Part shown: positions 42,705 through 52,034 of the stretch, piece by piece
Layout: each line of letters opens with the position of its first letter
Numbering within the stretch: the first letter of the stretch is position 1
Assembly: GCA_015075635.1 (NCBI GenBank)
Contig: JABTUA010000003.1
Coordinates: 1,736,001-1,800,000, forward strand
Direction: 5' to 3'
Origin: Polyangiaceae bacterium
GTDB taxonomy: Bacteria > Myxococcota_A > Polyangia > Polyangiales > Polyangiaceae
DNA length: 64,000 bases
Made by a program: the position numbers and the translations under genes
The notes under the pieces: generated by a model
Told to the model about the DNA's origin: nothing
What the model saw: the letters and a program-made list of their open reading frames with translations, nothing else
The model's database searches: none

Positions 42705-43329
42705 GCAGTCGCGCGCGCGACGCACGCTTGGCGGAGCGCTCGACTCCGATGGCGTCGAGACCGTGCGCGTTGGCGACTGCCAGCATTGTGCCGATGCCGC
42801 AGAAGGGATCGACGACGGTGGTGCAGCTGGTGCTCGCGCGCAGGAAGCGGCACACCGCCGCGCAGGCCTCGACGCCCATGGCGCGCGGCCAGGGCATCTC
42901 GCCCAGGCGCGGCAGCACGTCGGCGCTGGAGCTCTTGGGGTCGAGGCGGAGGGTCTTCGAGAAGCAGGAAAGGTGCGCGTAGGCCGGGCGCCCGAAGGTG
43001 GTGGTGCCGGCGGGCGCGCGGCACACGATCTTGTGCCAGAGCAGCTCCACCTCCGCCAGCTCCGCGCCGCGCGCCACCAGGTAGCCTTTGTCCACCCAGA
43101 CGCCCTCGCGCTTCACGTCGGTCTGGAAGAACACCGCCACCGAGTCGTCGGCGACCTGCCGCATCACCAGCGCCGCGGTCTCCACGAACCAGGCTCGCCA
43201 GCCCGCAAACCCCAGGCTCGGCAGCTCCGAGCTGTCGGGCATCGAGGTGACCACGGCGTGCGTCGCTGGGAGCCGCTCGCGGCGGAGCCACTCCACCCCG
43301 TCGCCATGAATCACGCCGCGCGCGGGCAT
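42685..43329 (-). CDS. Putative permuted SAM-dependent methyltransferase
   Basis: A 214-residue protein. Near the C-terminus TTVVDPFCGIGTMLAVANAH and LDAIGVERSAKRA match motif I and the following acidic loop of DNA/RNA methylases (DPFxGxGT). The motif IV position near the N-terminus reads VVTSMPDSSELPSLG instead of the usual (D/N)PP(Y/W). So motif IV precedes motif I, as in beta-class amino-methyltransferases, but the catalytic motif is unusual. Nothing restriction-like is nearby. It is three bases downstream of the P450 gene and probably co-transcribed. Target could be RNA, protein or small molecule. Confidence 0.65.
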   Translation of the reverse strand: MPARGVIHGDGVEWLRRERLPATHAVVTSMPDSSELPSLGFAGWRAWFVETAALVMRQVADDSVAVFFQTDVKREGVWVDKGYLVARGAELAEVELLWHKIVCRAPAGTTTFGRPAYAHLSCFSKTLRLDPKSSSADVLPRLGEMPWPRAMGVEACAAVCRFLRASTSCTTVVDPFCGIGTMLAVANAHGLDAIGVERSAKRASRARLLTLGST

Positions 43330-43332
43330 CTC

Positions 43333-44709
43333 TCACCTCGACACGGGAAGGCGCGCGCGGAGTCGCATCGGGATGCCGTGCTTGGGCCTGAGGGTGATCG
43401 ACGGCAGGAGCTCGAGCGGCGCGCCGGACGCGAGCTCCAGGTGGAAGCGCTGTGCGAACACCGCCAGAGTGAGCACGGCCTCCAGCATGGCGAAGTGATT
43501 GCCGATGCAGATGCGCGGACCGCCGCCGAAGGGGAAGTAGGCGAAGCGCGGCAGGCTCTTGGCACCGGCCTCGAGCCAACGCTCCGGATCGAACGCCTCC
43601 GGATCCGGGAACCAGCGAGCGTCGTGGTGTACCAGCCACTGGCAGAGCGCGAGCTGCGAGCCCTTCGGCAGGAGAAAACCTCGAAGCTCCAGATCCTCGA
43701 GCAGTTGGCGGCCGATGGCCCAGACCGGCGGCAGGAGCCGCATCGTCTCCTTCACGATGCGCGCGGTGAGCTCCAGCGCTTCGACGTCCGCGTAGGTGGG
43801 CGAGCGCCCGCCGAGCACGCGCTCGAGCTCGGCGTGCAGGCGTGCCTCGACCTCCGGGTGCTTCGAGAGCAAGTAGAAGGCGAACGAGAGCGCGATGGCG
43901 GTGGTCTCGTGCCCTGCCAGGAACAGCGTCACGCACTCGTCGCGGAGCTCGCGGTCGCTCATGCCGCCGCCCTGCTCGTCGCGCGCGCGGAGCAGCGTCG
44001 CCAGCACGTCGTCCCCGCCGCCGCTCGAGCCGCGGCGCGCGGCGATGATGCGGTATAGCACCTCGTCGATGCGCGCGATGGCCCGTCCCGCGCGCCGAGA
44101 GCCCGGCGTCGGCAACCAAGTCGGCAAGAGCAGCCCGGCCTCGAGGCTGGCGCCGAAGTCGCTCAGCACCTGCATCGCTTCGCCCACCACGCGGGCGTCG
44201 GCGCGCACGTCGGCGTCGAACAGGGTCTTGGCCACGACGTCCAGGGTGAGCCGCGTCATCTCCTCGTGGATGTCGAGCACCTGACCGTCGGACAGGGCGC
44301 GCGCCGCCTCGCCGGCGACCTCCGCCATGGTGTCGGCGTAGCCGCGGATCTTGGCCGGGGTGAAGGCGTGCGAGACCAGCTTGCGCTGCTTCTTCCAGTG
44401 CTCGCCCTCGCTGGTCACCAGGCCGTTGCCCAGGATCTTGCTCAGGTCCTGGGTGAACAGGTCCTTGTGCATGACCGCGTGATCGCGGACCAACACGCGC
44501 TCGATGTCGTCGGGGTGCACCACGATGTGGAGGTCGCGGCCGAGGATCTTCACTCTGAACAGGTCGCCGTGAAGCGCCGCCTGACGTTGCAGAAAGCCGA
44601 GCGTGTCCCGCGAGAATTCGATGGCGGAGCCGACGAACGGCAGGCCTCTGGCTCGGGGGACTCGGCGCACGGCCAGGAGGCTGCTCGAACGATTCGCAGG
44701 CAACAACAC
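43333..44709 (-). CDS. Cytochrome P450
   Basis: A 458-residue P450 with all signatures: I-helix LAGHETTAIALSF, K-helix IVKETMRLLPP (ExxR), PERF-type FDPERWLEAG, and the haem loop YFPFGGGPRICIGNHFAM with Cys401 as the iron ligand. No membrane anchor is obvious, so it is a soluble bacterial monooxygenase. It resembles fatty-acid/CYP102- or CYP4-like enzymes in the HFAMLEAVLTLA tail, but the substrate is unknown. No redox partner gene is adjacent. The start is GTG 44709. Divergent from the zinc-ribbon membrane protein gene. Confidence 0.95.
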   Translation of the reverse strand: MLLPANRSSSLLAVRRVPRARGLPFVGSAIEFSRDTLGFLQRQAALHGDLFRVKILGRDLHIVVHPDDIERVLVRDHAVMHKDLFTQDLSKILGNGLVTSEGEHWKKQRKLVSHAFTPAKIRGYADTMAEVAGEAARALSDGQVLDIHEEMTRLTLDVVAKTLFDADVRADARVVGEAMQVLSDFGASLEAGLLLPTWLPTPGSRRAGRAIARIDEVLYRIIAARRGSSGGGDDVLATLLRARDEQGGGMSDRELRDECVTLFLAGHETTAIALSFAFYLLSKHPEVEARLHAELERVLGGRSPTYADVEALELTARIVKETMRLLPPVWAIGRQLLEDLELRGFLLPKGSQLALCQWLVHHDARWFPDPEAFDPERWLEAGAKSLPRFAYFPFGGGPRICIGNHFAMLEAVLTLAVFAQRFHLELASGAPLELLPSITLRPKHGIPMRLRARLPVSR

Positions 44710-44809
44710 CGCGCAGCTGCTCGGCCGAAATCCTGCTGGATGCAGGCCGAAGTGCGGAACGCGGCGGCGCGGCGCGGCGCGCGATCGGCTATCCTCTGAC
44801 CGCCCCCCG

Positions 44810-46381
44810 ATGCTCGTCGTCTCTTGCTCGCGCTGCGGCGCACCGACGCCCGTGCGCCTGGCGGAGCCAACGGCCCTCGCTTGTCTACACTGCGGATACT
44901 CCGGCGCGCCAGCCGGTGTCGCGCGCGACGCGATCGACGCGGCAGCGGAGATCTTCCGTCATCGAGACGCCACCGAGCGGCAGCTCTCCGCGCGACAGCA
45001 GAGAGCGCTGTCCCGCTCTCGCCCGGTGCAGCTTTCTCTGGTCGCCGTCCTAATGGGCACGCTCTGCCTCGGCGGGGCCTCGGTCGTCGTCTACGCCGTC
45101 GATGCCGCGACCCGCTGGCGGTTGGGGTCCGAAGTCCGAAACACGGCCTGGGTCGTCTCGTTGCTGCTCCTGGTCGCGCCGACCTTGATCGCCATCGTCG
45201 TCGCCTGGCGTGCCCACCTGCGCCTGGAGGCCCGCTGCGCGGCCATTGCCCCCGCCGCGCCAGGCGAGCCGGCGGAGTGCCGGGTGTGCGGCGCCCCGTT
45301 GCCGGCGTCGCCTGGTCGGCTCGTAGTGCGCTGTACCTACTGCCGCGCGGACAACGTCGTCTCGTCCGCTGCCATGTCGAAGCTCGTCGAACACCTGCAC
45401 CGAGCGGCTTCCAGCCTGGACGAGCACATTCGGCGAGAGACCCGCGCCGCTCGCTCCCCGACACGCTGGATACTCCTGAGCCTCTTGCCCCTCGGCTTCG
45501 GCGCGCCTGCAATCTCGTTGACAGTCGTCTGGTTGCTCGTCGACCACGCCAAGTCGATCCCCGCCGAGTATGTGTCCCTCACCACTCAGAAGGGACAGTG
45601 CTTCTTCCGCGTGCACCACTCGATGCTCGGCGCCGAGTACTTCGGCAAGGACGGGGCCCGGATCTGGCGGGAAATGACGCCAGCTCGCCCAGGCGTCGAG
45701 CGCTTCCTCGCAAGCGCGTTGGTGGGGCGCGAGGTCTACGGCGAAGGCGGCAGTGTAGGCAAGGTGGAGCGAGCGAAGCCGAGCCCGTACCCGGACATGG
45801 GGTTCTACTTGGACGTACGCCACGGCGATCGCGTCGTCCCCATCGCCGCGACCGAAACCTGCCTGGTTCGATCTCCGGGGCCGAAGCTTCTCGCGCTGTT
45901 GGTCGATGACGACTCGGCGGTGGACGCGGCGGTCATGATCCTGGCTACGTCTCACGTCATCGTGGGGTTGGGGCGTTCGCTCGTCGTCGCTCCGAAGCAC
46001 GGCGGCGCTTGGGTGCGGCTGCAGCTGTCGGGCGGCAGCGTCCAGGGTTTGGCGCTGCAAGGCCCCGATCTCTGGGTGGAGAGCCGCTCGCACCGGACGA
46101 AGATCCCGGGCTGGCTCGACGTGGTCTCCCGTGCGCAGCCGGGCACGACCGTTCCCGCGCCGACGACGTCCATCGAGTCGGTCGCGAGCGGAGAGCGCCG
46201 CTCGTTCGTCGAAGCCAGAGAGCGGGCCAGCTGGAGCGCGCGTCTGCCCCCGATCCCCATGCACGACAGCCTTCAGGGAGTCGCCGCGGACGAGAACGCG
46301 GCGTACTGGGTCGTGCGCACGCCTCGGAACAGCATCGGGTTTCCGCCGAGCGCGCTGCTGATCATGCGACGGGAGGACTAG
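44810..46381 (+). CDS. Membrane protein with two zinc ribbons and a beta-rich C-terminal domain
   Basis: A 523-residue protein from ATG 44810. An N-terminal zinc ribbon (SCSRCGAPTP...LACLHCGYSG) is followed by two transmembrane helices (LSLVAVLMGTLCLGGASVVV, WVVSLLLLVAPTLIAIVVAW). A second ribbon (CRVCGAPLPASPGRLVVRCTYCRADN in two CxxC halves) and a helical part follow, then a third membrane helix and a large extracytoplasmic domain with WD/beta-propeller-like strands. The ribbon pairs resemble those of bacterial zinc-ribbon membrane proteins of unknown role. No family assigned. Confidence 0.7.
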   Translation: MLVVSCSRCGAPTPVRLAEPTALACLHCGYSGAPAGVARDAIDAAAEIFRHRDATERQLSARQQRALSRSRPVQLSLVAVLMGTLCLGGASVVVYAVDAATRWRLGSEVRNTAWVVSLLLLVAPTLIAIVVAWRAHLRLEARCAAIAPAAPGEPAECRVCGAPLPASPGRLVVRCTYCRADNVVSSAAMSKLVEHLHRAASSLDEHIRRETRAARSPTRWILLSLLPLGFGAPAISLTVVWLLVDHAKSIPAEYVSLTTQKGQCFFRVHHSMLGAEYFGKDGARIWREMTPARPGVERFLASALVGREVYGEGGSVGKVERAKPSPYPDMGFYLDVRHGDRVVPIAATETCLVRSPGPKLLALLVDDDSAVDAAVMILATSHVIVGLGRSLVVAPKHGGAWVRLQLSGGSVQGLALQGPDLWVESRSHRTKIPGWLDVVSRAQPGTTVPAPTTSIESVASGERRSFVEARERASWSARLPPIPMHDSLQGVAADENAAYWVVRTPRNSIGFPPSALLIMRRED

Positions 46382-46393
46382 ATAACGGTGCCG

Positions 46394-47806
46394 CTAGCCC
46401 AGCCTCCGGCCGGTGCGGACGTCGAACTCGACGCGGTGGTTGGAGAAGTTCTCGAGGGCTCGGAGCCTGCTGCTGTCTTCTGCGAAGCTCACCGCCCGGA
46501 GAGCGTTGAGCCCGGCGTGCTCCTCGAGCGGCACCATCCGCCCCGTTCGGAGCTCGAACAAGCGCAGCAGCCCCGAGCCGCCGTAGTCTTCGAGGTCGTT
46601 GTCGGCGAACGCGACGAAACGCCCGCACGGGCTGACGACCGGTTCCATCGCGCGGTTCTTCTCGTAGCTGCTCCCAACGAACGGGCCGTAATCCTGCCGG
46701 CTCGACAGGTCCGTGACCATCACTGAGTGCAGGCTCGCGACGGCGCGGTACGGCGCGTCGCAGATCACGTCGGACGCCAGCCGAAACGCCGCATCCAGCC
46801 CCAGCCGCAGGCGGCGGAGGTCCGCCGCGAGCTCGCTCGGGAGGAAGCTCTCGTCACTCGGTCGCGCCCACGCCAAGGCACCGCCGCGCTCGAGCTCCAG
46901 GGGGTGTTTTGCCTCCAGCACGGCCGAGTGACGCTCCGGCGCTGCCGGCAGCGCGGCATCGCCCCTGAGCCAAGCGACGAGCTCCGTCGAGTAGGCGTCG
47001 AGGTAGGAGAGCTCCGTCAACACTCGCAAGCCCTTCGTCGCTTCGGGCCGCGGCGGTGGACGCGTCGTGACCAGATCGCCCTTCGTCAACCAGCGCCAGC
47101 GCTGCGCCAGCGCCCGCTGGTGGGCGATCGCGTCCAACCGTTGCGCGACCTCCACGACGCCGAGCTGCCCCAGCCATGGCGAGAGCCGAGCCAGCGCCTG
47201 CTCGGCGGAGGCCGTACCCGGGCGGGCGGACTCTCGGGCCTCGGCCAGGAGGGTCCTGAGCTCGTCCAAGCTCAATCCCTCCGCAGCATCGAACACCCTC
47301 CGCGCGCCAGCGAGCTCGAGCTCGTCTCCGCGCGCGATGCGCTCGAAGCGGAGGGCGTAGTCTCGGGGAACGCCCTCGGCTTGCACGAGCACTGCGAGCC
47401 GAGCCCGGAGCGCGGCCAAAGCCAACCACTCGTAGCGCTCGACGACCGAGAACAGGTCGCCGCCCGCCGACCAGCTCCGTGTGCTCTCGCTCTGGAGCGC
47501 CTCCAAGAGCTCGCGAGCGCCCAGGACCTCCGCTTCCTTTCCGGCGGACAACGTCTCGTGCCGAGCTCGGAGCTCCGCCGCGTCTGTCTCGTCGCGAACC
47601 GGGCGCAGGCCGATGGCCCCCAGCTTCGTTCCCGACGGATCGAAGTACAGGGCGGCGGGGGCCGAGCAGGCGTTGGGATCACCGCGATACGTGAACCCGG
47701 CGACTTCTCCGGCCGCGTCTCGACGAACCGTGACCATGGCGAAGGGTCCCTGGCACTCGGCGTCCGTCGCGACGGACGCCAGTGCGGCTCGAAGCTCGGG
47801 AGTCAT
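46394..47806 (-). CDS. Unknown cytoplasmic protein with C-terminal propeller-like strands
   Basis: A 470-residue protein from ATG 47806, with GAAGGG right before the start. The N-terminal third has a beta-rich module (FAMVTVRRDAAGEVAGFTYR, LYFDPSGTKLGAIGLRPV). The middle is long helices rich in Leu/Glu/Arg, and the last 80 residues resemble a WD-type blade (EPVVSPCGRFVAFADNDLED, LLRLFELRTGRMVPLEEHAG). There is no signal peptide. It is the second gene of a pair with the one at 47871-48746 (64 bp gap). No family recognised. Confidence 0.65.
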   Translation of the reverse strand: MTPELRAALASVATDAECQGPFAMVTVRRDAAGEVAGFTYRGDPNACSAPAALYFDPSGTKLGAIGLRPVRDETDAAELRARHETLSAGKEAEVLGARELLEALQSESTRSWSAGGDLFSVVERYEWLALAALRARLAVLVQAEGVPRDYALRFERIARGDELELAGARRVFDAAEGLSLDELRTLLAEARESARPGTASAEQALARLSPWLGQLGVVEVAQRLDAIAHQRALAQRWRWLTKGDLVTTRPPPRPEATKGLRVLTELSYLDAYSTELVAWLRGDAALPAAPERHSAVLEAKHPLELERGGALAWARPSDESFLPSELAADLRRLRLGLDAAFRLASDVICDAPYRAVASLHSVMVTDLSSRQDYGPFVGSSYEKNRAMEPVVSPCGRFVAFADNDLEDYGGSGLLRLFELRTGRMVPLEEHAGLNALRAVSFAEDSSRLRALENFSNHRVEFDVRTGRRLG

Positions 47807-47870
47807 CCCTTCGGTACTCTCTGCTCGAACGCCGCGCCTGCGCAAGCGTCGCATTTGCCGGAGCGGCCCC

Positions 47871-48746
47871 TCAGTCCGGCTCGAAGCACTCTGGGTAGGT
47901 GGACGGGAGCAGCGTGAAGCCGTCGTCGTCCTCCGGGGGCTCCAGATGGACGAGAGCCAGACCTGCGAGTCGCTCCTCCACGCGCTGCGCCCGCACGAAA
48001 GCGTCTTCGTCGACGCCGTACCCGCTGGACACCTCCAGACGAACTCGGTCCTCGAGGCGCTCCAGCCGAGGCGGGCCACCGGGGACGTCGCGGAGCTCCT
48101 GCATCAGGGAGCGGCGGAGCGCTTCCCATTGCGCCTCGTCACGACACTCGAGCGCGAGCACGAAATACTCGCGCTCGTCCGAGCGAGGGTGGGGCGGCTC
48201 TCGCCGCAGACGGAACCATCGCAGGCCCCGGGCCCAGCGCCGGTAGGTCGGACCCGCGAACGGGTGTGTTTGCCCGGCGCGCAGCAGCCGCAGGCGAACG
48301 CGGACCGCGGCCGCATGACGCTCTCCGACGGGAGCGCCGAGCACGGTCTCGGGAGCCGTGCCAGGCGCACTGGGGCCACCCGACGTGGCTTCGGCGGGAG
48401 CGCCGTCCAGCGCGCGCCGGCCTGCGTCGATCTCCGCGGCGAGCGCTCCGAGCAGGCGGGAGAGCTCGGCCGAGTAGGCCGCACGCGCCGCGTGATCGAC
48501 GCGGGCCACGCGCTCGGGCTCCTCCTGCGCCTCGGTCCGCAGCTGGACCGCGAGCTCTTGCGCGGTCCGTTCGGCGTCGAGCATGCCGGACGCGAGCTCG
48601 TCGAGCAGGTCACGCGCGACGTCCGGGTCGCCAGATCCTCGCAGCTGCCGCGCGGTTCCGATCCAGGACTCGATGGCGCGATACCAGCCGTAGGCTCGGG
48701 GCGCCTCGCGAATGCGCTCCCGCGTGGACTCGCGCTCGGAAGACAT
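47871..48746 (-). CDS. Unknown cytoplasmic protein, mostly helical
   Basis: A 291-residue protein (MSSERESTRERIREAPRAYG). The first 130 residues are helical and charged (LLDELASGMLDAERTAQELA, LSRLLGALAAEIDAGRRA). After a Gly/Pro linker comes a mixed alpha/beta part with YFVLALECRDEAQWEALRRS and DRVRLEVSSGYGVDEDAF. The end is acidic (LEPPEDDDGF). No known motif. It precedes the 46394-47806 gene on the same strand and probably forms an operon with it. Confidence 0.65.
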   Translation of the reverse strand: MSSERESTRERIREAPRAYGWYRAIESWIGTARQLRGSGDPDVARDLLDELASGMLDAERTAQELAVQLRTEAQEEPERVARVDHAARAAYSAELSRLLGALAAEIDAGRRALDGAPAEATSGGPSAPGTAPETVLGAPVGERHAAAVRVRLRLLRAGQTHPFAGPTYRRWARGLRWFRLRREPPHPRSDEREYFVLALECRDEAQWEALRRSLMQELRDVPGGPPRLERLEDRVRLEVSSGYGVDEDAFVRAQRVEERLAGLALVHLEPPEDDDGFTLLPSTYPECFEPD

Positions 48747-48808
48747 CGTCGTTGGCGCATCGAACGCGCGAGGACGAGCCTACTCCGGTCCGTGCTAGCG
48801 TCCACTCC

Positions 48809-49723
48809 GTGCGCGTGAGTCTGCTCTTGTGCTCGCTGCTGCTCGTGTCCTGCGAGCCTGCGAGTCGCTCGAGGCCCCCAGCGCCGTCACCCTGGGCCGG
48901 CGGACCCGGCCCCGCGGGATGGCCCGCGGCGGCGCCGGTGCCGGCGCCGTCCAGCGGCGGAGCCAGCCCATGCGCCCCCGGGCGCGCAACGCTCGATCGC
49001 CCGGATGACAGCGCCGAGTTTCAGATCAAGGTCTTCTACGTGTTGCCCCGCGACGGCAGCGACCGTGGGCTCGACACGAACGGTACCATCGCGCGCTCGG
49101 TCTCCGCCTTCGATCGCTGGCTGCGCAGCCAGACGGGCGGAGCGGGTCTTCGCTTCGATCGCTGCGCCGGTCGGCTGGACGTCGGCTTCGCGGTCCTTGC
49201 CAAGAGCGACTCCGAAATCGCGGCCCGCGGCGCGTTCGTTCGAGAAGAGATCCAGGCAGGCCTGTCCGCGCTGGGCTTCCACCATCCGCGCAAGCTGTAC
49301 CTGGCGTACTACGATGGCAGCAGTCGGCTCAGCTGTGGCGGAGGAGCGTGGCCACCCACGCTGGTCGGGCACACGGCAGCCCTCTACCTCCGGGGAGCTC
49401 CGCCGAACGCGAGGCCCTGCGCGGACAACCCGCTGGGCGCGTCGGAGTCTCAGCCCGGGTACCTGGACTTCTCCGCACTCCACGAGGCGCTGCACACCCT
49501 AGGCTACGTCGGCAGCTGTGCACCGCACCACACCCAGGCAGGCCACGTCTCCGACGACCCGCGCGACTTGATGTACGCCGGGGCCGCCGCCTGGACGCCC
49601 GAGCTCCTCGACGTGGGGCGTGACGACTACTTCGCGCATGGTCGCCCCAACTGTCCAGACCTGGCGCGCAGCGCGTTTCTGGAACCGCTGCCGGCTTCCC
49701 CGCTGGTCCCGAGTGGGTGGTAG
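48809..49723 (+). CDS. Secreted metzincin-like zinc metalloprotease lipoprotein
   Basis: A 304-residue protein with lipobox LLVSC near residue 15, a Pro/Ala linker and a compact domain. The zinc site is ALHEALHTLGYVGSCAPHH, i.e. HExxHxxG with a later His, and about 20 residues on comes DPRDLMYAGA, which fits the metzincin Met-turn (D-[IL]-M-Y). Cysteine pairs (GSCAPH, RPCADNP, RLSCGGG) may be disulphides. It is predicted to cut proteins outside the cell, useful for a predatory lifestyle. GTG 48809 is chosen; GTG 48815 is also possible. No propeptide recognised. Confidence 0.7.
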   Translation: MRVSLLLCSLLLVSCEPASRSRPPAPSPWAGGPGPAGWPAAAPVPAPSSGGASPCAPGRATLDRPDDSAEFQIKVFYVLPRDGSDRGLDTNGTIARSVSAFDRWLRSQTGGAGLRFDRCAGRLDVGFAVLAKSDSEIAARGAFVREEIQAGLSALGFHHPRKLYLAYYDGSSRLSCGGGAWPPTLVGHTAALYLRGAPPNARPCADNPLGASESQPGYLDFSALHEALHTLGYVGSCAPHHTQAGHVSDDPRDLMYAGAAAWTPELLDVGRDDYFAHGRPNCPDLARSAFLEPLPASPLVPSGW

Positions 49724-49724
49724 C

Positions 49725-51953
49725 TCACTGCTCTGCCATCTCGAAGCGAAGCTCGCGGGCCCCGGCGAGCTCGGCGTGGGTCACGGTCCGGGTCTCGAGC
49801 GCGACGCCATCGATCGTGACGCGCTTCGGCGCGAGCCCGCGCCGAGGCGCCGGCGACGCGAGCAGGGTGAGGTCGCCGCCCGGTCGCCTCAGCACCACCT
49901 TCGGGTAGCGCGGCGCGGACACGATGTAGCGATCGGTGCCCGGGAGCGGGTAGAGCCCCGTCGCCGCGAACAGCAGCCAGGCGCTCATCGTGCCGCCGTC
50001 GTCGTTGCCCGGGATGCCGTCCACGCCGACGCCGTAGAGCTCGGTGACCGCCCAGTCCACGAACTCCCAGCTCTCGCCCGGTGAGCCCCAGGCCGCGAAC
50101 AGCCACGGCGCGCCGATGTCGGGCTCGTTCGACGGCCAGTAGTGCGAGCGCACGCCCAGGATCGGCACGTCCTCGAGGCTCGCCGCGTAGAACTCTCGCA
50201 GGCGCTCGAGCGCGGCCTGCTCGCCGCCCATGACCTCTGCCAGGCCCTCCGGATCGTGCGGCACCATCCACAGGTAGTGCCAGGCGTTACCCTCGACGTA
50301 GTGGTCGTCCATCGCCGTCGGATCGCCGAACGGCACCCAGCTGCCGTCGCTCTTCTTGGCGCGGAAGAAGCCCACGCCAGGGTCGTATACGTTCGCGTAG
50401 TTCTTGCCGTGTTTGCCCAGCACGCTCTGGTCGCTCGTGCGGCCGAGCTTCTCGGCCCAGAGCGCGAGGGCGCCGTCCGCCACGGCGTACTCCTGCGTCT
50501 TGGAGACGGAGCCGCTCGACACGTCCGAGGGAACGTAGCCCTTCGCCAGGTAGTCGGGCAGATCGGCGTCGCGCCCGCCGACCGGACCGGGCGAGGGCCC
50601 GAACGCCGACACCCGGGCCAGATCGTAGGCGGCGGCCTCGTCGTCGAACGGCACGCCCTTCAGCGCGGACTCTGCCAGCACGATCTCTCCAGGTGAGCCC
50701 ACCATGGTGCGCGAGTCGCCGTGAGCGATGCCCCAGACCGGCACCGCGCCCCCCTCCTTGGCCATGGCGACCAGGGACGCCGCGAAGTCGGCGTTGCGCT
50801 CGTCCTCGCTCAGGAGCAGCCAAGGGTGCGTGGTGCGATAGGTGTCCCAGAGCGAGAAGTCGTTGTAGCGGGGCCGCGAGCCCTGGGCGATCTGGCCTTG
50901 TACGTTCACGTGGCGACCATCCACGTCGCTCATCAGCGTGGGCATCAGCATCGCGTGGTAGAGCGCGGTGCCCATCACGGTGGTGTCGTAGCTCGACGCA
51001 CCCCAGAGCTCGAGGCGCTCCGTCGCGGCTCGCCAGGTCTCCTCTGCGTGCCCGCGCATCGCCTCGAAGTCGAAGCTCGGAGCCTCGGCCTCCAGGTTCT
51101 TCTTCGCACCTGCTGCGTCCACGAAGCTCACCGCCAGGCGCAGCGTGGCCGTGGCGGTCCCCTCCGGAAGCTCGAGCCAGGCGCCGAGCGGGACCCCGCT
51201 CGCCGAGGTCTGCCCGGCCTTCAGGCCCGTGCCGTCGAAGGTGCCGACTGCGCTCGGCGTGACGTCCAACACGCCGCGCGCGTAGAGGTCGTACCCGCCC
51301 GCGCCCCCCGACATGTTGCCGAAGTGGCGCACGTGGGCGTCGAATCCCGCTCCGTCGAGCGTGACGTCGGCCGCCTTGATCTCGCCCTCCAGCCGGTGGT
51401 CGAGATCCAGGAGCAACACGGGCTTGCCCTGGGCGGGGAAGCTGAAGCGGAAGATCGCCGCGCGCAGGCTGGAGGTGATCTCGACGCGGATGCCGTCGGC
51501 GAGCGTGACCGCGTAGTAGCCGGGCTTGGTCAGCTCGGTGGCCTTGTCGAAGCCGATCATGTGTCCGGTCTGAGCGCGCTTCGCGTCGCTCATGCCCAGG
51601 GTCGGCAAGAGGCCGATGGCGCCGTAGTCGGGCACGCCGGTGCCTTCGAAGTGGACCAGTGAAAAAGCGCTGATCAGCGGATCGTGCGCGTAGTACCCCG
51701 CGCAGTGGTAGAAGCTCGCCGCCCCCTTCTCGCCGCGCGTGTCGGGGCTCGGGTGGATCATCGCGAAGGGCAGCGCGGGGCCCGGGTAGGTCGAGCCCAC
51801 GCCGAAGCCCACGCCAGCGGTGCCGATCCGCGGGTCGATGGCGGCGAAGAGGTCGGCCCGCTCGAGCGCCGGCTCGACGCCTTCTTCGCCGTCGTAGCAT
51901 CCCGCCAGAGCCGGCAGCGAGCAAAGGGCCAGGAAGTGGAAGGCTCGGCGCAC
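49725..51953 (-). CDS. Glycoside hydrolase family 92 alpha-mannosidase
   Basis: A 742-residue secreted enzyme from GTG 51953 with lipobox LAGC in FLALCSLPALAGCYDG. GH92 hallmarks are present in order: IDPRIGTAGVGFGVGSTYPG, FEGTGVPDYGAIGLLPTLG, YNDFSLWDTYRTTHPWLLL, SKTQEYAVADGALALWAEKL, WPSNEPDIGAPWLFAAWG, and GNDDGGTMSAWLLFAATGLY with the paired catalytic aspartates. GH92 enzymes are calcium-dependent exo-alpha-mannosidases (1,2-, 1,3- or 1,6-) acting on high-mannose N-glycans such as yeast or fungal walls. Linkage preference is unknown. Confidence 0.95.
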   Translation of the reverse strand: MRRAFHFLALCSLPALAGCYDGEEGVEPALERADLFAAIDPRIGTAGVGFGVGSTYPGPALPFAMIHPSPDTRGEKGAASFYHCAGYYAHDPLISAFSLVHFEGTGVPDYGAIGLLPTLGMSDAKRAQTGHMIGFDKATELTKPGYYAVTLADGIRVEITSSLRAAIFRFSFPAQGKPVLLLDLDHRLEGEIKAADVTLDGAGFDAHVRHFGNMSGGAGGYDLYARGVLDVTPSAVGTFDGTGLKAGQTSASGVPLGAWLELPEGTATATLRLAVSFVDAAGAKKNLEAEAPSFDFEAMRGHAEETWRAATERLELWGASSYDTTVMGTALYHAMLMPTLMSDVDGRHVNVQGQIAQGSRPRYNDFSLWDTYRTTHPWLLLSEDERNADFAASLVAMAKEGGAVPVWGIAHGDSRTMVGSPGEIVLAESALKGVPFDDEAAAYDLARVSAFGPSPGPVGGRDADLPDYLAKGYVPSDVSSGSVSKTQEYAVADGALALWAEKLGRTSDQSVLGKHGKNYANVYDPGVGFFRAKKSDGSWVPFGDPTAMDDHYVEGNAWHYLWMVPHDPEGLAEVMGGEQAALERLREFYAASLEDVPILGVRSHYWPSNEPDIGAPWLFAAWGSPGESWEFVDWAVTELYGVGVDGIPGNDDGGTMSAWLLFAATGLYPLPGTDRYIVSAPRYPKVVLRRPGGDLTLLASPAPRRGLAPKRVTIDGVALETRTVTHAELAGARELRFEMAEQ

Positions 51954-52034
51954 GCAGCTCCGAGCGTACCACGCCGGCCTGGCATTCGGACCGCGGGGCG
52001 TGGGATGATGACCGCTCGACCAACGAGGCCGACC

